This document shows, piece by piece, positions 24,034-32,885 of a stretch of 64,000 nt of DNA (the stretch's first letter is position 1; every line of letters begins with the position of its first letter). The notes beneath the pieces are model-generated. The model was not told the DNA's origin. It ran no database searches and worked only from the letters and a program-made list of their open reading frames with translations. The stretch comes from Phycisphaerae bacterium (GTDB lineage: Bacteria; Planctomycetota; Phycisphaerae; UBA1845), in NCBI GenBank assembly GCA_029260115.1, contig JAJDDW010000016.1, positions 62,001 to 126,000 of the forward strand, written 5' to 3'. The translations under genes were made by a program, and so were the position numbers.

Positions 24034-25074
24034 ATGTTTGGTACTGATAAACCCATGGACAATCCGATCAACTGGTCGTTCAAAGTCGGCCGATTGTTCG
24101 ATATAGATATTCGGGTCCACATCCTGTTTGTGTTATGCGCGGTGTTTCTAATCGCGATGGAATTGCCAAAAGGCGAGACGGCTAGTTCGGTTCCTATCAG
24201 CACAGTGCTGCTTCATGCGCTAGGTTCTTATGCCATTTTGTTTGGCATCGTGTTGTTGCACGAGTTTGGCCATTGTTTTGGCTGTCGGCAGGTTGGTGGC
24301 GAGGCGCGTGAAATTCTGATCTGGCCTTTGGGTGGCTTGGCCTCGGTTGCGCCGCCTCATAATCCCAGTGCCCACATGGTGACGACGGTTGCGGGTCCGA
24401 TGGTTAATGTTCTCATCTGCGGCTTGTGTTCGTTGGCAATTGTCGCCTGGACGGGGCAGTTGGGGGCGGTGCCTTGGAATCCTCTGCATCCCTTCACGCC
24501 AGTATCTCCTGTTCTGCTTAGCGAAGGGCAATGGTGGCTCTTGCAGGTGTATGGGCTGAGCTATTTCATTTTGCTGATAAATTTGCTGCCGGTGTTCCCG
24601 TTTGATGGTGGGCGGATTCTGCAAGCTTGGCTTTGGCCTCGCAAGGGGTATCGCGCGTCGATGGAATTGGCTACGGGCATTGGTATGGGCGGCGCGATTG
24701 TTATTGGCTTGGCCAGTATTTTTCAGGCGGAAAGTCTTTTGCTGATGATCGCGGTGTTTGGCTATATCACTTGCTGGCAGACGAGGCGGATGGCGAAGTA
24801 TCAGGAAGATTTTAGTGATGGCGGCTTTTCGTCGCATGGAGATTTTAGCGATTCGTGGGATGCCCCGGAGCGCAAGCCAGGGTATTTTGAGCGACGGCGC
24901 ATGCGTAAAGCGAGTGAGCAGGCTGAGCGAGAGCGGAATCGCTTGGCGTCGGTTGAACACGAGGTGGAGCGCATACTGTCGAAAGTTTCGGCATCAGGCT
25001 TAGCTTCTCTTTCACCACCCGAGCGACGTGTGCTTGAAGAAGAGACTAAGCGACAGCAGTCAATAAATTCTTAA
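24034..25074 (+). CDS. Site-2 protease family (M50) membrane metalloprotease
   Basis: A compact intramembrane metalloprotease without PDZ or CBS domains, like the S2P-M50 group. The zinc motif HEFGH is at residues 76-80 and the third ligand is in NLLPVFPFDGGRIL. About six helices are predicted. The last 90 residues are charged and contain VEHEVERILSKVSASGLASL and SPPERRVLEEET, matching the tail of the rhomboid upstream. I chose ATG 24034, two bases after the rhomboid stop (TGATATG); a longer frame starting at 23947 overlaps the rhomboid. The substrate is unknown. The shared tail suggests a common partner for both proteases. Confidence 0.88.
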   Translation: MFGTDKPMDNPINWSFKVGRLFDIDIRVHILFVLCAVFLIAMELPKGETASSVPISTVLLHALGSYAILFGIVLLHEFGHCFGCRQVGGEAREILIWPLGGLASVAPPHNPSAHMVTTVAGPMVNVLICGLCSLAIVAWTGQLGAVPWNPLHPFTPVSPVLLSEGQWWLLQVYGLSYFILLINLLPVFPFDGGRILQAWLWPRKGYRASMELATGIGMGGAIVIGLASIFQAESLLLMIAVFGYITCWQTRRMAKYQEDFSDGGFSSHGDFSDSWDAPERKPGYFERRRMRKASEQAERERNRLASVEHEVERILSKVSASGLASLSPPERRVLEEETKRQQSINS

Positions 25075-25101
25075 CGATTTTCTAATATGGGTGAAGACTG
25101 G

Positions 25102-25121
25102 ATTCCCGCCTGCGCGGGAAT
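25102..25121 (+). repeat. Hexamer-N8-hexamer palindrome (dRS3-like), locus 2
   Basis: ATTCCCGCCTGCGCGGGAAT preceded by GAAGACTGG and followed by GACGA, the same core and flanks as locus 1 at 15150. It lies in the 66-base gap between the site-2 protease gene and thrC. Confidence 0.85.
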
Positions 25122-25140
25122 GACGAAAATTGACTAGGGA

Positions 25141-26580
25141 ATGACGGGGTTGGCGTTGCCTGTTGCCGGCGTTTCGCCGAAGATGTTGTTCATGAAGTCA
25201 CCGGCATATTTACAATGTATCACGCCATCCTGTGGGAACACACATGATATTGATGAAGTGCGCTTTGATTGTGCGCGGTGTGGTTCGCTGTTGGATGTGC
25301 GCTATGACTGGTCACAATGCGACGTGCCCAAGTCGTTAGCATTTTTTGACGCGCGTCGAAACTTTTCTCAGCACTCCGAACATGGACGATTGGATCGTAG
25401 TGGGGTGTGGCGGTTTCGTGAGCTGCTTCCTTTCGCACGCCCTGATGACCTGGTGACAATTGGCGAAGGGCAGACGGTATTGCAGGTCGCCGACGATTTG
25501 GGTCGCGAAGTGGGCATGCACGCGGGGCGATTGTATCTTCAATACGAGGGTTTCAATCCTAGCGGTAGCTTCAAAGATAACGGGATGGCTGCGGCGTTTA
25601 CGATGGCTCGTTTGTTAAATCGTCACCGGGTAGCTTGCGCGTCTACGGGGAACACGAGCGCGGCGCTCGCCTTATTTGCCAATCAGACTAAGACGTCGTC
25701 TGGTCAGGCGATGGAGGCGATTGTTCTTGTCGGCGGGGATCGAATTGCGCCGGGTAAACTGTCGCAGGCCCTGGATTATGGCGCGAAAACTTTGCAAATC
25801 GACGGCGACTTTGACGTGTGTATGCGATTAGTAAAAGAGCACGCGGAAACGTTGAATTTGTATCTAATGAATTCCCTGAATCCGTTTCGACTCGAAGGGC
25901 AGAAGACGATTATGTATCGCGTGCTCGAAGCGATGCGGTGGGAAGTGCCCGATTGGATTGTGGTGCCAGGCGGGAATCTCGGAAATACGAGCGCGTTCGG
26001 CAAAGCTTTTGTCGAGCTGCGCGACTTGGGATTGATCGATCGATTGCCTCGATTGGCTGTCATCAATGCTCAAGGGGCGAATACGCTGCACGAGCTTTTT
26101 GAACATCGTGGCTTGCGTTATAGCAACGGAAATTATGACAGTGCCAAGGTCGCGTCTTTCTATGAAGAGATGGATCGGAATGGTGTCGTGGCTGATACGG
26201 TGGCTAGTGCAATTGAGATTGGTCATCCGGTAAATTTGCCTAAGGCGCTCCGCAGCCTGGAGGCGACGCGCGGTTTGGTTCGGCAGGCTTGTGATGACGA
26301 CATCCTCGACGGTAAAGCGTTGGTCGGTCGTTATGGGTTTGGATGTGAGCCAGCTAGCGGGGCGTCGGTGGCGGGTTTGCGGCTGTTGATTCAGGAGAAA
26401 ATTATTTCGCCTGATGAGCGGGTCGTGTGTATTCTTACTGGCCATGGTCTTAAAGATTCTGGCACGACGGTGAATTATCATTCGTCGTCATGTGCGACGA
26501 ATCACGCGGGCAGTTACGCAAATCCACCGATCAAAACGAAGGCGGATTTGGCGTCCTTGAAGAAAGCGTTGGCGGGTTAG
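25141..26580 (+). CDS. thrC: Threonine synthase
   Basis: Converts O-phosphohomoserine to threonine with pyridoxal phosphate. The N-terminus has a zinc-ribbon-like segment with four cysteines (CITPSCG and CARCG), as in the archaeal and plant-like class of threonine synthases. The PLP lysine is in PSGSFKDNGM, and STGNTSAALALFAN and PGGNLGNTSAFGKAF are the phosphate-binding and glycine-rich loops. Length 479. The start is uncertain: ATG 25141 overlaps AGGGAATG, and ATG 25183 or 25192 would also precede the zinc ribbon. DapB follows 33 bases later; both enzymes belong to the aspartate family pathway. Confidence 0.93.
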   Translation: MTGLALPVAGVSPKMLFMKSPAYLQCITPSCGNTHDIDEVRFDCARCGSLLDVRYDWSQCDVPKSLAFFDARRNFSQHSEHGRLDRSGVWRFRELLPFARPDDLVTIGEGQTVLQVADDLGREVGMHAGRLYLQYEGFNPSGSFKDNGMAAAFTMARLLNRHRVACASTGNTSAALALFANQTKTSSGQAMEAIVLVGGDRIAPGKLSQALDYGAKTLQIDGDFDVCMRLVKEHAETLNLYLMNSLNPFRLEGQKTIMYRVLEAMRWEVPDWIVVPGGNLGNTSAFGKAFVELRDLGLIDRLPRLAVINAQGANTLHELFEHRGLRYSNGNYDSAKVASFYEEMDRNGVVADTVASAIEIGHPVNLPKALRSLEATRGLVRQACDDDILDGKALVGRYGFGCEPASGASVAGLRLLIQEKIISPDERVVCILTGHGLKDSGTTVNYHSSSCATNHAGSYANPPIKTKADLASLKKALAG

Positions 26581-26613
26581 GGGACGTCGGGGTAGACGTG
26601 AGGTGCGTTTGTT

Positions 26614-27396
26614 ATGGCGATTTTGCGATTGGCTATCGTTGGGGCGACGGGTCGTGTCGGACGCGTGACGCTAGAGGCTGCTCTTTTAGATGAACGGTTT
26701 GAAGTTGTAGCTGCGCTGTCGTCCATGGACGATCCGTCATGTGGGCAGCAGCTTCGCGTGGGTTCACAGGACGTACCCATTGTGGCGAAGTTGGCCTGCG
26801 ACTGTGATGTGCTCATCGATTTTTCAAATGCTAGCGGTACGATGTCTTGGCTGGCCGTGTGTCGCGAGCGTGGTATCGCGATGGTGGTTGGTGCGACGGG
26901 ACATGATGAGTCTCAGTTACGTTCGATTCGAGCAGCAGCCCAAGACATTCCTATCGTAATAGCGCCGAATTGTAGTGCGGGGGTGGCTGCGATGGAGAGC
27001 TTAGTGGGCCGGCTTAGTGAGGTATTGGGGAAGGATTACGACATCGAGATTATCGAAACGCATCACAAAAATAAAGTGGATGCGCCGAGCGGGACGGCGC
27101 TGGCGTTACGAGATGCGTTGTCTGGGGCAAGCGCAGGCGAGGATAATCGCGACGTGGTGTATGGTCGGGAGGGGAAGACCGGCGCTCGGCCTAGTGGTCA
27201 AATCGGGATTCATGCGGTGCGTATGGGGGATATTGTAGGCCGGCATGAGATTCATTTTAGCGGGTGCGGCGAGACGCTCACGCTGCGTCATGAGGCACAT
27301 TCCAGGCACACTTTCGCCACTGGCGCGTTGCGGGCGGCGGTGTGGATTGTGGGGAAATCTCCCGGCTGGTATGGCATGGCTGATGTGCTGGGGTAG
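26614..27396 (+). CDS. dapB: 4-hydroxy-tetrahydrodipicolinate reductase
   Basis: Reduces the cyclic aspartate-semialdehyde/pyruvate product to tetrahydrodipicolinate, on the way to lysine and meso-diaminopimelate. The N-terminal Rossmann motif VGATGRVGRV is at residues 9-18, and ETHHKNKVDAPSGTAL, with the catalytic His and Lys, is near residue 155. Length 260 is normal. It ends the Nudix-rhomboid-S2P-thrC-dapB run. The diaminopimelate it helps make is the likely substrate of the MurE encoded at 52.5 kb. Confidence 0.95.
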   Translation: MAILRLAIVGATGRVGRVTLEAALLDERFEVVAALSSMDDPSCGQQLRVGSQDVPIVAKLACDCDVLIDFSNASGTMSWLAVCRERGIAMVVGATGHDESQLRSIRAAAQDIPIVIAPNCSAGVAAMESLVGRLSEVLGKDYDIEIIETHHKNKVDAPSGTALALRDALSGASAGEDNRDVVYGREGKTGARPSGQIGIHAVRMGDIVGRHEIHFSGCGETLTLRHEAHSRHTFATGALRAAVWIVGKSPGWYGMADVLG

Positions 27397-27445
27397 CGAG
27401 CCTTCATTTAGACCGAAAAATTATTGTATTATCGGCCATTTTGTT

Positions 27446-27475
27446 TTGGATGCGCAGTGATTGAGTTGATACAAT
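27446..27475 (+). promoter_or_regulatory. Possible promoter of the sugar dehydrogenase gene
   Basis: TTGGAT at 27446 and TACAAT at 27470 are 18 bases apart. The inverted repeat ATCCTA-N9-TAGGAT follows at 27482-27502 and could be an operator. These are eye calls without support from homologues. Confidence 0.3.
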
Positions 27476-27542
27476 GTGTTGATCCTAGGAGGGTGTTAGG
27501 ATAGAAGTACGATCAGGTCTAAATCGTGAAGGAGGCGATTCT

Positions 27543-29522
27543 GTGTTTAGTATGCGATACCGATTGGCAATAAGTTCGTTTCTAATTTTATCATGCTGTG
27601 CGATCGAAACTCGCGCTGGTGTCCCCCTTCCGTTGACGGCTGAGGTTGTCGTAGCTGGTACGGAGGGGCTTGTCGATCCGGTTTTTGTCACTCATGCCCC
27701 GGGAGATTTTGGTCGGGTGTTTATTATTGAGCAGCCTGGCCGAATTCGTATTCTGGACATTTCGCAAAATCCGCCGGTCTTGGTCGGCACACCATTTCTG
27801 GATATTGTTTCTCGCGTCAATAGCGTGGCTAGTGAACGCGGTTTGTTGGGGTTAGCGTTTCACCCGAACTATTCAGCGAACGGTTTCTTCTACGTGGACT
27901 ATACCGATGTTAGTGGTAATACGAATATTTCTCGCTTTCAGGTTTCTGCTGGTAATCCCGATTTAGCAGACAGCGCTTCAGAAGTTAATTTATTTACCAT
28001 CGCTCAGCCTCAGTCAAACCACAATGGTGGCTGGCTTTCGTTTAGTCCTGTTGATGGTTTTTTGTACATCGGTACAGGTGACGGTGGGAATTTTAATGAC
28101 GTTGGAACAGGGCATACGGCTAACACCGGAAATAGTCAGGACATCACAAACAATTTATTGGGGAAAATGCTTCGCATCGATGTGGACACAAAAAATTCGT
28201 CTAATGGTAAGTATGGCATCCCAGCGAGCAATCCGTTTGTGGGCGTGACGGGGGATGATGAGATTTGGGCCTATGGACTGCGTAATCCATGGCGAAATGC
28301 GTTCGATCGAGATACCGGAGATTTGATTATTGCTGATGTTGGGCAAAATGCCTGGGAAGAAATTAACTTTCAGTTGGCCAGTAGCACGGGTGGCGAGAAT
28401 TGGGGTTGGCGCTGTCGAGAGGGGGCGCACGATTTTGCCTCGGCGACGACGCTAGGTTGTGATACGGCTACGCTGTTGGACCCTATTCATGAATATTCCC
28501 ACGGCGTAGGCTGTTCAATTACGGGCGGAGAGGTGTATCGTGGGTGCGGTATTGCGGATCTTGGCGGAACGTATTTCTTTGCCGATTTTTGTAGCGCGAG
28601 CATTTGGAGTTTTCAGGTAGTTGGTGGCGTGGTGACTGGTTTTCAGGATCGTACGGCTGAGCTGGCGTCTACGGGATCGGTGATTGGGCTAATATCCTCT
28701 TTCGGATTGGATGCGTTTGGCGAGATTTACATTTGTGACATTGGCGGCGAGGTATTTCGTATTATAGCTGACGGTGCGCCGAATGCTTGCCAGACTGATT
28801 GTATGCCAGCATGTGTAAATGGTGTTTGCGTGCCGGGGGCGATGGCTACTTGTGTTTGTGATCCAGGTTGGGGTGGTGCCGATTGTTCTACGCCAGTATT
28901 GCTGGATGTTGCGCCCGCGTCTGGCGAGTCAAGTTACACGAAGGATCGATATATTTCATTTGTACCGGCTACGCTTGCGACGGTGCCATTAGCGTTACGC
29001 GTGAAGCGCGCAGGGGCCGCTACCCCGTGGTATGTTAGCTGTACATTAGCCGATCTAGGGGCCGAAGGGCGGGTTGGCACACTGGTACAGACTGCGGAAT
29101 TTTGTGTTTGGTCACGTGAAACGATTCATGTGAACGGATGCGAAATTGTACCCGGTAATGAGTATGTAGTTGACGCGACGCAGGATGACGTATCGTTTTC
29201 CACACCTCTATCTGTGTTTACGACTGCTCCGCAGTTTGCGGCGGGTCGTCATTTTGGTGATACGGTCGGTACCCTTGTGTTGAACGAATGGACACCACCT
29301 GAGGGGTTGGTCACAGCTAACGATATCGTAGCTGTCGTACAGAAGTTCTCCAATATTACTGGGCCACCGCATCTAGCCCGAGTGGATACTGACGGCAAAG
29401 TGCCAAACATAATCATTGCTGGCAACGATATATTACGTGCGGTGGTTGGTTTTGCAGGAGAGTCTTTCGGGTTCGGCGCTGTTGATTGTCTAACAGGCAC
29501 ATGCGTACCAAGCTGTCCATAG
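27543..29522 (+). CDS. Secreted PQQ-type glucose/sorbosone dehydrogenase-like protein
   Basis: A 659-residue exported beta-propeller protein of the soluble aldose dehydrogenase (YliI/sorbosone dehydrogenase) group, which oxidises sugars with pyrroloquinoline quinone in the periplasm. After a signal peptide of about 24 residues come ERGLLGLAFHPNY, NHNGGWLSFSPVDGFLYIGTGDGG and the later GENWGWRCREG, all typical of the fold. An EGF-like cysteine module (CMPACVNGVCVPG..CVCDPGWGGADC) follows near residue 430. The C-terminal 70 residues hold two similar segments, ANDIVAVVQKF and GNDILRAVVGF, which may form a dockerin-like or sorting domain. The start is GTG 27543, with GGAGG seven bases upstream. 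Confidence 0.85.
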   Translation: MFSMRYRLAISSFLILSCCAIETRAGVPLPLTAEVVVAGTEGLVDPVFVTHAPGDFGRVFIIEQPGRIRILDISQNPPVLVGTPFLDIVSRVNSVASERGLLGLAFHPNYSANGFFYVDYTDVSGNTNISRFQVSAGNPDLADSASEVNLFTIAQPQSNHNGGWLSFSPVDGFLYIGTGDGGNFNDVGTGHTANTGNSQDITNNLLGKMLRIDVDTKNSSNGKYGIPASNPFVGVTGDDEIWAYGLRNPWRNAFDRDTGDLIIADVGQNAWEEINFQLASSTGGENWGWRCREGAHDFASATTLGCDTATLLDPIHEYSHGVGCSITGGEVYRGCGIADLGGTYFFADFCSASIWSFQVVGGVVTGFQDRTAELASTGSVIGLISSFGLDAFGEIYICDIGGEVFRIIADGAPNACQTDCMPACVNGVCVPGAMATCVCDPGWGGADCSTPVLLDVAPASGESSYTKDRYISFVPATLATVPLALRVKRAGAATPWYVSCTLADLGAEGRVGTLVQTAEFCVWSRETIHVNGCEIVPGNEYVVDATQDDVSFSTPLSVFTTAPQFAAGRHFGDTVGTLVLNEWTPPEGLVTANDIVAVVQKFSNITGPPHLARVDTDGKVPNIIIAGNDILRAVVGFAGESFGFGAVDCLTGTCVPSCP

Positions 29523-29672
29523 TCAAGAATGTCAAAAGGTAAACAGACTATCGTCCGTTGATGGTCATGTTCTTGAGATCATCACGTTAGCATGTGTCTT
29601 TGCCACTCGACACGAATTGTGATTTAGGTTAGCATCGCCATGTTGGTTTCTGCCGGGCAAGCGAGGAACTTC

Positions 29673-31265
29673 ATGGACACATCACATATCCCTAATAGAC
29701 GAGATTTTATACGCAGCGCTGCGGGTACAACTGCTGCTGTTTGTTTGGGAGGTTGTTCACTCTCCTCTGGTGACCGACTCATGATAACTGGACATCGTCA
29801 AACTGGAACAGCGGTGGATCATAGCGGTTGGTCAGCGCTTGCCTCTCTTGCATTGGAAAAAATAAAACAGGGTGGCTGTGGGTATGGCGACATTCGGTTG
29901 ATGGAATCGCGCAATCAATCGTTGCGGGCTGAAGATCGCCGTATCGCTGGTATTCGTGAACGATTTGATAGTGGTTATGGAATTCGTGCGTTGTATAAGG
30001 GCGCTTGGGGGTTTGCGGCCTCGGCCCATTTTTCTGCTGAAGAGGTTGAGCGTACAGCCGCGAAGGCGGTCGAAGTTGCCCGTGCATCTCACCTGCTGAT
30101 GAAATCACCTGTCAAGCTTGCTGATGAGCCGATTCATGTTGACAAGGTTGTGACACCATGGCGGGTTGATCCTTTTGAGGTTTCTCTGGACGACAAGGCT
30201 GAATTATTACTGCGCGTGAGTGATGTCCTGCATAAGCATAAAGGCATTATACGATCTGATGGTTTTCTCTGGATGCAGCGTGACGTGAAGTTATTCGCCT
30301 CCACAGAAGGGACCAAGCTCGATTTTGATTTGCTAGCTGTTGGCGGTAGTTTTGGCGCGACGGCTAAGGGTGAGGACGACTTTCAATCGCGAAACTATAT
30401 CGTACCTTTTTATCGCACTGGTTATGAACACATTTTACAGCATGATATGGTGTCGCATGCCGATCACATCGCCGAAGAAGCGATCGAGAAAGTTCATGCG
30501 ACACAACCTGCGCCGGGAAAGTATGATTTGGTTTTAGATCCTGCGCATCTAGCTTTAACCATTCATGAGAGTTGCGGTCATCCTAGCGAACTGGATCGTG
30601 CGCTGGGCTATGAAGCTAATTATGCGGGTACAAGTTTTCTTACGCCGGAAAAGTTGGGTCATTTTCAATATGGTAGTCGGCATGTTAATTTAATCGCGGA
30701 CAATACCCGGCAGGGGCATATGGCTAGCACGGGTTACGATGATGATGGCGTCGCCGGGCAGCGCTGGCCAATTGTTGAGCGCGGTGTTTTTCGAGGGTAT
30801 TCGACGAGTCGCGAGGTGGCGCACGCGATTGGCGATAAGCGATCGCGCGGTTCCTGTCGGGCGGATAGTTGGGCGAGCGTGCCTATCGTGCGGATAGCGA
30901 ACGTTGGTCTTGAGCCTGGAAACGAACCGTTGGACTCGCTGATTGGCAATGTAGAAGACGGTATTTATATTGAGGGTCGTGGTAGTTTTAGCATCGATCA
31001 AAAGCGATACAACTTTCAATTTGGCGGCGATGCTTTTTGGGAAATTAAAGACGGTAAGCGTGGCCGCATGCTAAAAAATGTGGTGTATAATGGCATTACG
31101 CCAGAGTTTTGGAATAGCTGTGACGGCGTGGGCAACCGAGAGGCATGGCGGGAATATGGATTTATTACGTGCGGAAAGGGTCAGCCAGGTCAATCTGGTT
31201 GGATGACGCACGCGGCAAGTCCTGCGCGATTTCGGCAGATAAACGTGATCGATCCGAAGGCGTAG
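29673..31265 (+). CDS. tldD: TldD-family metalloprotease with Tat signal and lipobox
   Basis: TldD acts with TldE as a zinc protease that degrades unfolded or modified peptides. The metal site HESCGHPSELDRALGYEANYAGTSF near the middle has the HExxxH motif of the family. The N-terminus is unusual: RRDFIRSAAG is a twin-arginine signal and LGGC soon after is a good lipobox, so the mature protein may be a lipoprotein exported folded. I chose ATG 29673, with GAGG six bases upstream; an upstream ATG at 29640 would add eleven residues. The TldE partner follows 81 bases later without a signal. Length is 530; E. coli TldD is about 480. Confidence 0.9.
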   Translation: MDTSHIPNRRDFIRSAAGTTAAVCLGGCSLSSGDRLMITGHRQTGTAVDHSGWSALASLALEKIKQGGCGYGDIRLMESRNQSLRAEDRRIAGIRERFDSGYGIRALYKGAWGFAASAHFSAEEVERTAAKAVEVARASHLLMKSPVKLADEPIHVDKVVTPWRVDPFEVSLDDKAELLLRVSDVLHKHKGIIRSDGFLWMQRDVKLFASTEGTKLDFDLLAVGGSFGATAKGEDDFQSRNYIVPFYRTGYEHILQHDMVSHADHIAEEAIEKVHATQPAPGKYDLVLDPAHLALTIHESCGHPSELDRALGYEANYAGTSFLTPEKLGHFQYGSRHVNLIADNTRQGHMASTGYDDDGVAGQRWPIVERGVFRGYSTSREVAHAIGDKRSRGSCRADSWASVPIVRIANVGLEPGNEPLDSLIGNVEDGIYIEGRGSFSIDQKRYNFQFGGDAFWEIKDGKRGRMLKNVVYNGITPEFWNSCDGVGNREAWREYGFITCGKGQPGQSGWMTHAASPARFRQINVIDPKA

Positions 31266-31346
31266 TTTGATGAGATTATTTTTTGGTTGCTGACATTGTT
31301 ATGGCATGAGACGGGAGCTATTGTTTCGTCAGGTTGAGATTCGGTT

Positions 31347-32669
31347 ATGGCAGATGGGCTTATCTTAGAGAAAGATTTTCGGCGCATGAGTGACATCGTC
31401 ATAAGCTCGGGTCGGGCGGACGATGTGTTTGTGTCGCTCAACGATTCCGACACTGCGACGCTGCGTTTTGCTAATAATCAAGCGATACAACATGTATCCG
31501 TGCGTCGGCCTAAGCTAACCATTCGGGTGGCGTTTGGAAATAAAACTGGGTCAGCGAGTACGAACCGCTTGGACAAAGCATCTTTGGTTGCGGCTTTGCG
31601 TCTGGCGGAACAGATTGCGCAACTTGCGCCTGACGATCCTGAATATCTCCCGCCGCTTGGCCCGCAGACTTATCTGCGTATGAATTCGCATGTTGCGCGT
31701 ACGGCTAATGCCACTTCAATGGACCTTGCCAAGAATACTAAGCCTGTTGTCGATCAGTGTGTGGAGAAGGGCTTGGTTGGTGCGGGAATTATGAGTCGCA
31801 GTTTCCAAGCTCGTGGTGTGGCTGCTTCTACTGGCTTGTTTGGTTTTCAAGAAAGCACGGAAGCTCGATTTTCTTTGACCGCAACGGCGGAGGATAGTTC
31901 GGGGTGGGTGCTCAATGCCCATCGGGACATCGGTTCGCTCGATGTTTCTGCTATGACACGGTCAGCGGTCATGAAGGCGATTGCCTCACGGAAGCCGAGA
32001 GAATTAGCGACGGGTCATTATCCGGTGATTTTTGAACCGGCGGCGGTCGCTGGCATTTTTGCGCCGTTTCTATGGTCGCTTGGCGCGAAACGATATCATC
32101 GTGGCGATTCTCCATTTAGCGGCCAGCTTAATTCGGTCGTGCTGGACCCTCGGCTAGCGATTTCTAGTGACCCCGTTCATCCTAATTTATTAGGCGAATC
32201 ATTCACCTCGGACGGAATGGCTACGCAATCTCAGACTTGGGTTGATCGTGGTGTGCTAAGGCAACTGCACTACGATCGTTTCACGGCGTCTGAGCACAAT
32301 GTCGCGCCGAACCCAGGCCCTAGTGCTGCGGTTTTAGCTTTTCAAGGCGAAACGGCTGATAGCGTGGATGCTTTAATCGCTCAAGCGGAGCGGGCCATTT
32401 TGGTGACAAACTTTTGGTATATTCGGTTCGTCGATCGCACTGATCTCACCATGACGGGAATGACACGCGATGGCACTTTCCTTGTGGAGAATGGCCGAAT
32501 CGTAGCTGGGTTGAAAAACTTTCGTTTTCACGATAGCCCCTTGCGTTGTATGAAACAGGTTGAGGCGGCTACCGCGCCAACGCATGGGATTACCATCAAC
32601 GGCGATAAGATGTTACTGCCCGCCATGCGATTGCCGGATTTCCACTTGTCTAGTGTGACTAAGTTTTAG
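31347..32669 (+). CDS. tldE: TldE/PmbA-family metalloprotease subunit
   Basis: The second subunit of the TldD/TldE protease, which has the same fold but lacks the HExxxH site. The 440 residues show the family's early FANNQAIQHVSVRRPKLTIRVAFG, the central ARGVAASTGLFGFQESTEARFSLTA, the C-terminal GESFTSDGMATQSQTWVDRGVL and the final FHLSSVTKF. No signal peptide is visible, in contrast to its neighbour TldD. It lies directly downstream in the same direction, so one transcript is likely. It ends a plus-strand run that converges on a membrane glycosyltransferase. Confidence 0.9.
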   Translation: MADGLILEKDFRRMSDIVISSGRADDVFVSLNDSDTATLRFANNQAIQHVSVRRPKLTIRVAFGNKTGSASTNRLDKASLVAALRLAEQIAQLAPDDPEYLPPLGPQTYLRMNSHVARTANATSMDLAKNTKPVVDQCVEKGLVGAGIMSRSFQARGVAASTGLFGFQESTEARFSLTATAEDSSGWVLNAHRDIGSLDVSAMTRSAVMKAIASRKPRELATGHYPVIFEPAAVAGIFAPFLWSLGAKRYHRGDSPFSGQLNSVVLDPRLAISSDPVHPNLLGESFTSDGMATQSQTWVDRGVLRQLHYDRFTASEHNVAPNPGPSAAVLAFQGETADSVDALIAQAERAILVTNFWYIRFVDRTDLTMTGMTRDGTFLVENGRIVAGLKNFRFHDSPLRCMKQVEAATAPTHGITINGDKMLLPAMRLPDFHLSSVTKF

Positions 32670-32775
32670 CCGTCGGATCAAGGCGCAGCTGTTTATCCTA
32701 TAGGAATCGTCTACGCATCACTGGTGCGATGACGGCTGCTCATAGGCCATGGAAGACTATATGCCTCAATAATTT

Positions 32776-32796
32776 TACCCAGTTTTTAGTTGGGTA
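32776..32796. other. Stem-loop between convergent genes
   Basis: TACCCA and TGGGTA form a six-base stem around a nine-base T-rich loop, midway between the convergent tldE and GT39-like genes. It could reduce read-through in both directions, but it has no proper U tract on either strand. Confidence 0.25.
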
Positions 32797-32885
32797 GGTC
32801 ATGATATAGCATGGCGATAACGACTTTTCGTCGATGTGTTGTCGAAGTTAATAAATATCTGATAGTTTGGCCTGCTTCCGTTTCG

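Noticed and set aside
24220-24960. 246-codon minus-strand frame
   Set aside because: It is antisense to the clear site-2 protease gene, is rich in Arg, Gln and Asn, and has no domain character.
25864-26481. 205-codon minus-strand frame
   Set aside because: It is a shadow of thrC, which has all expected motifs on the plus strand.
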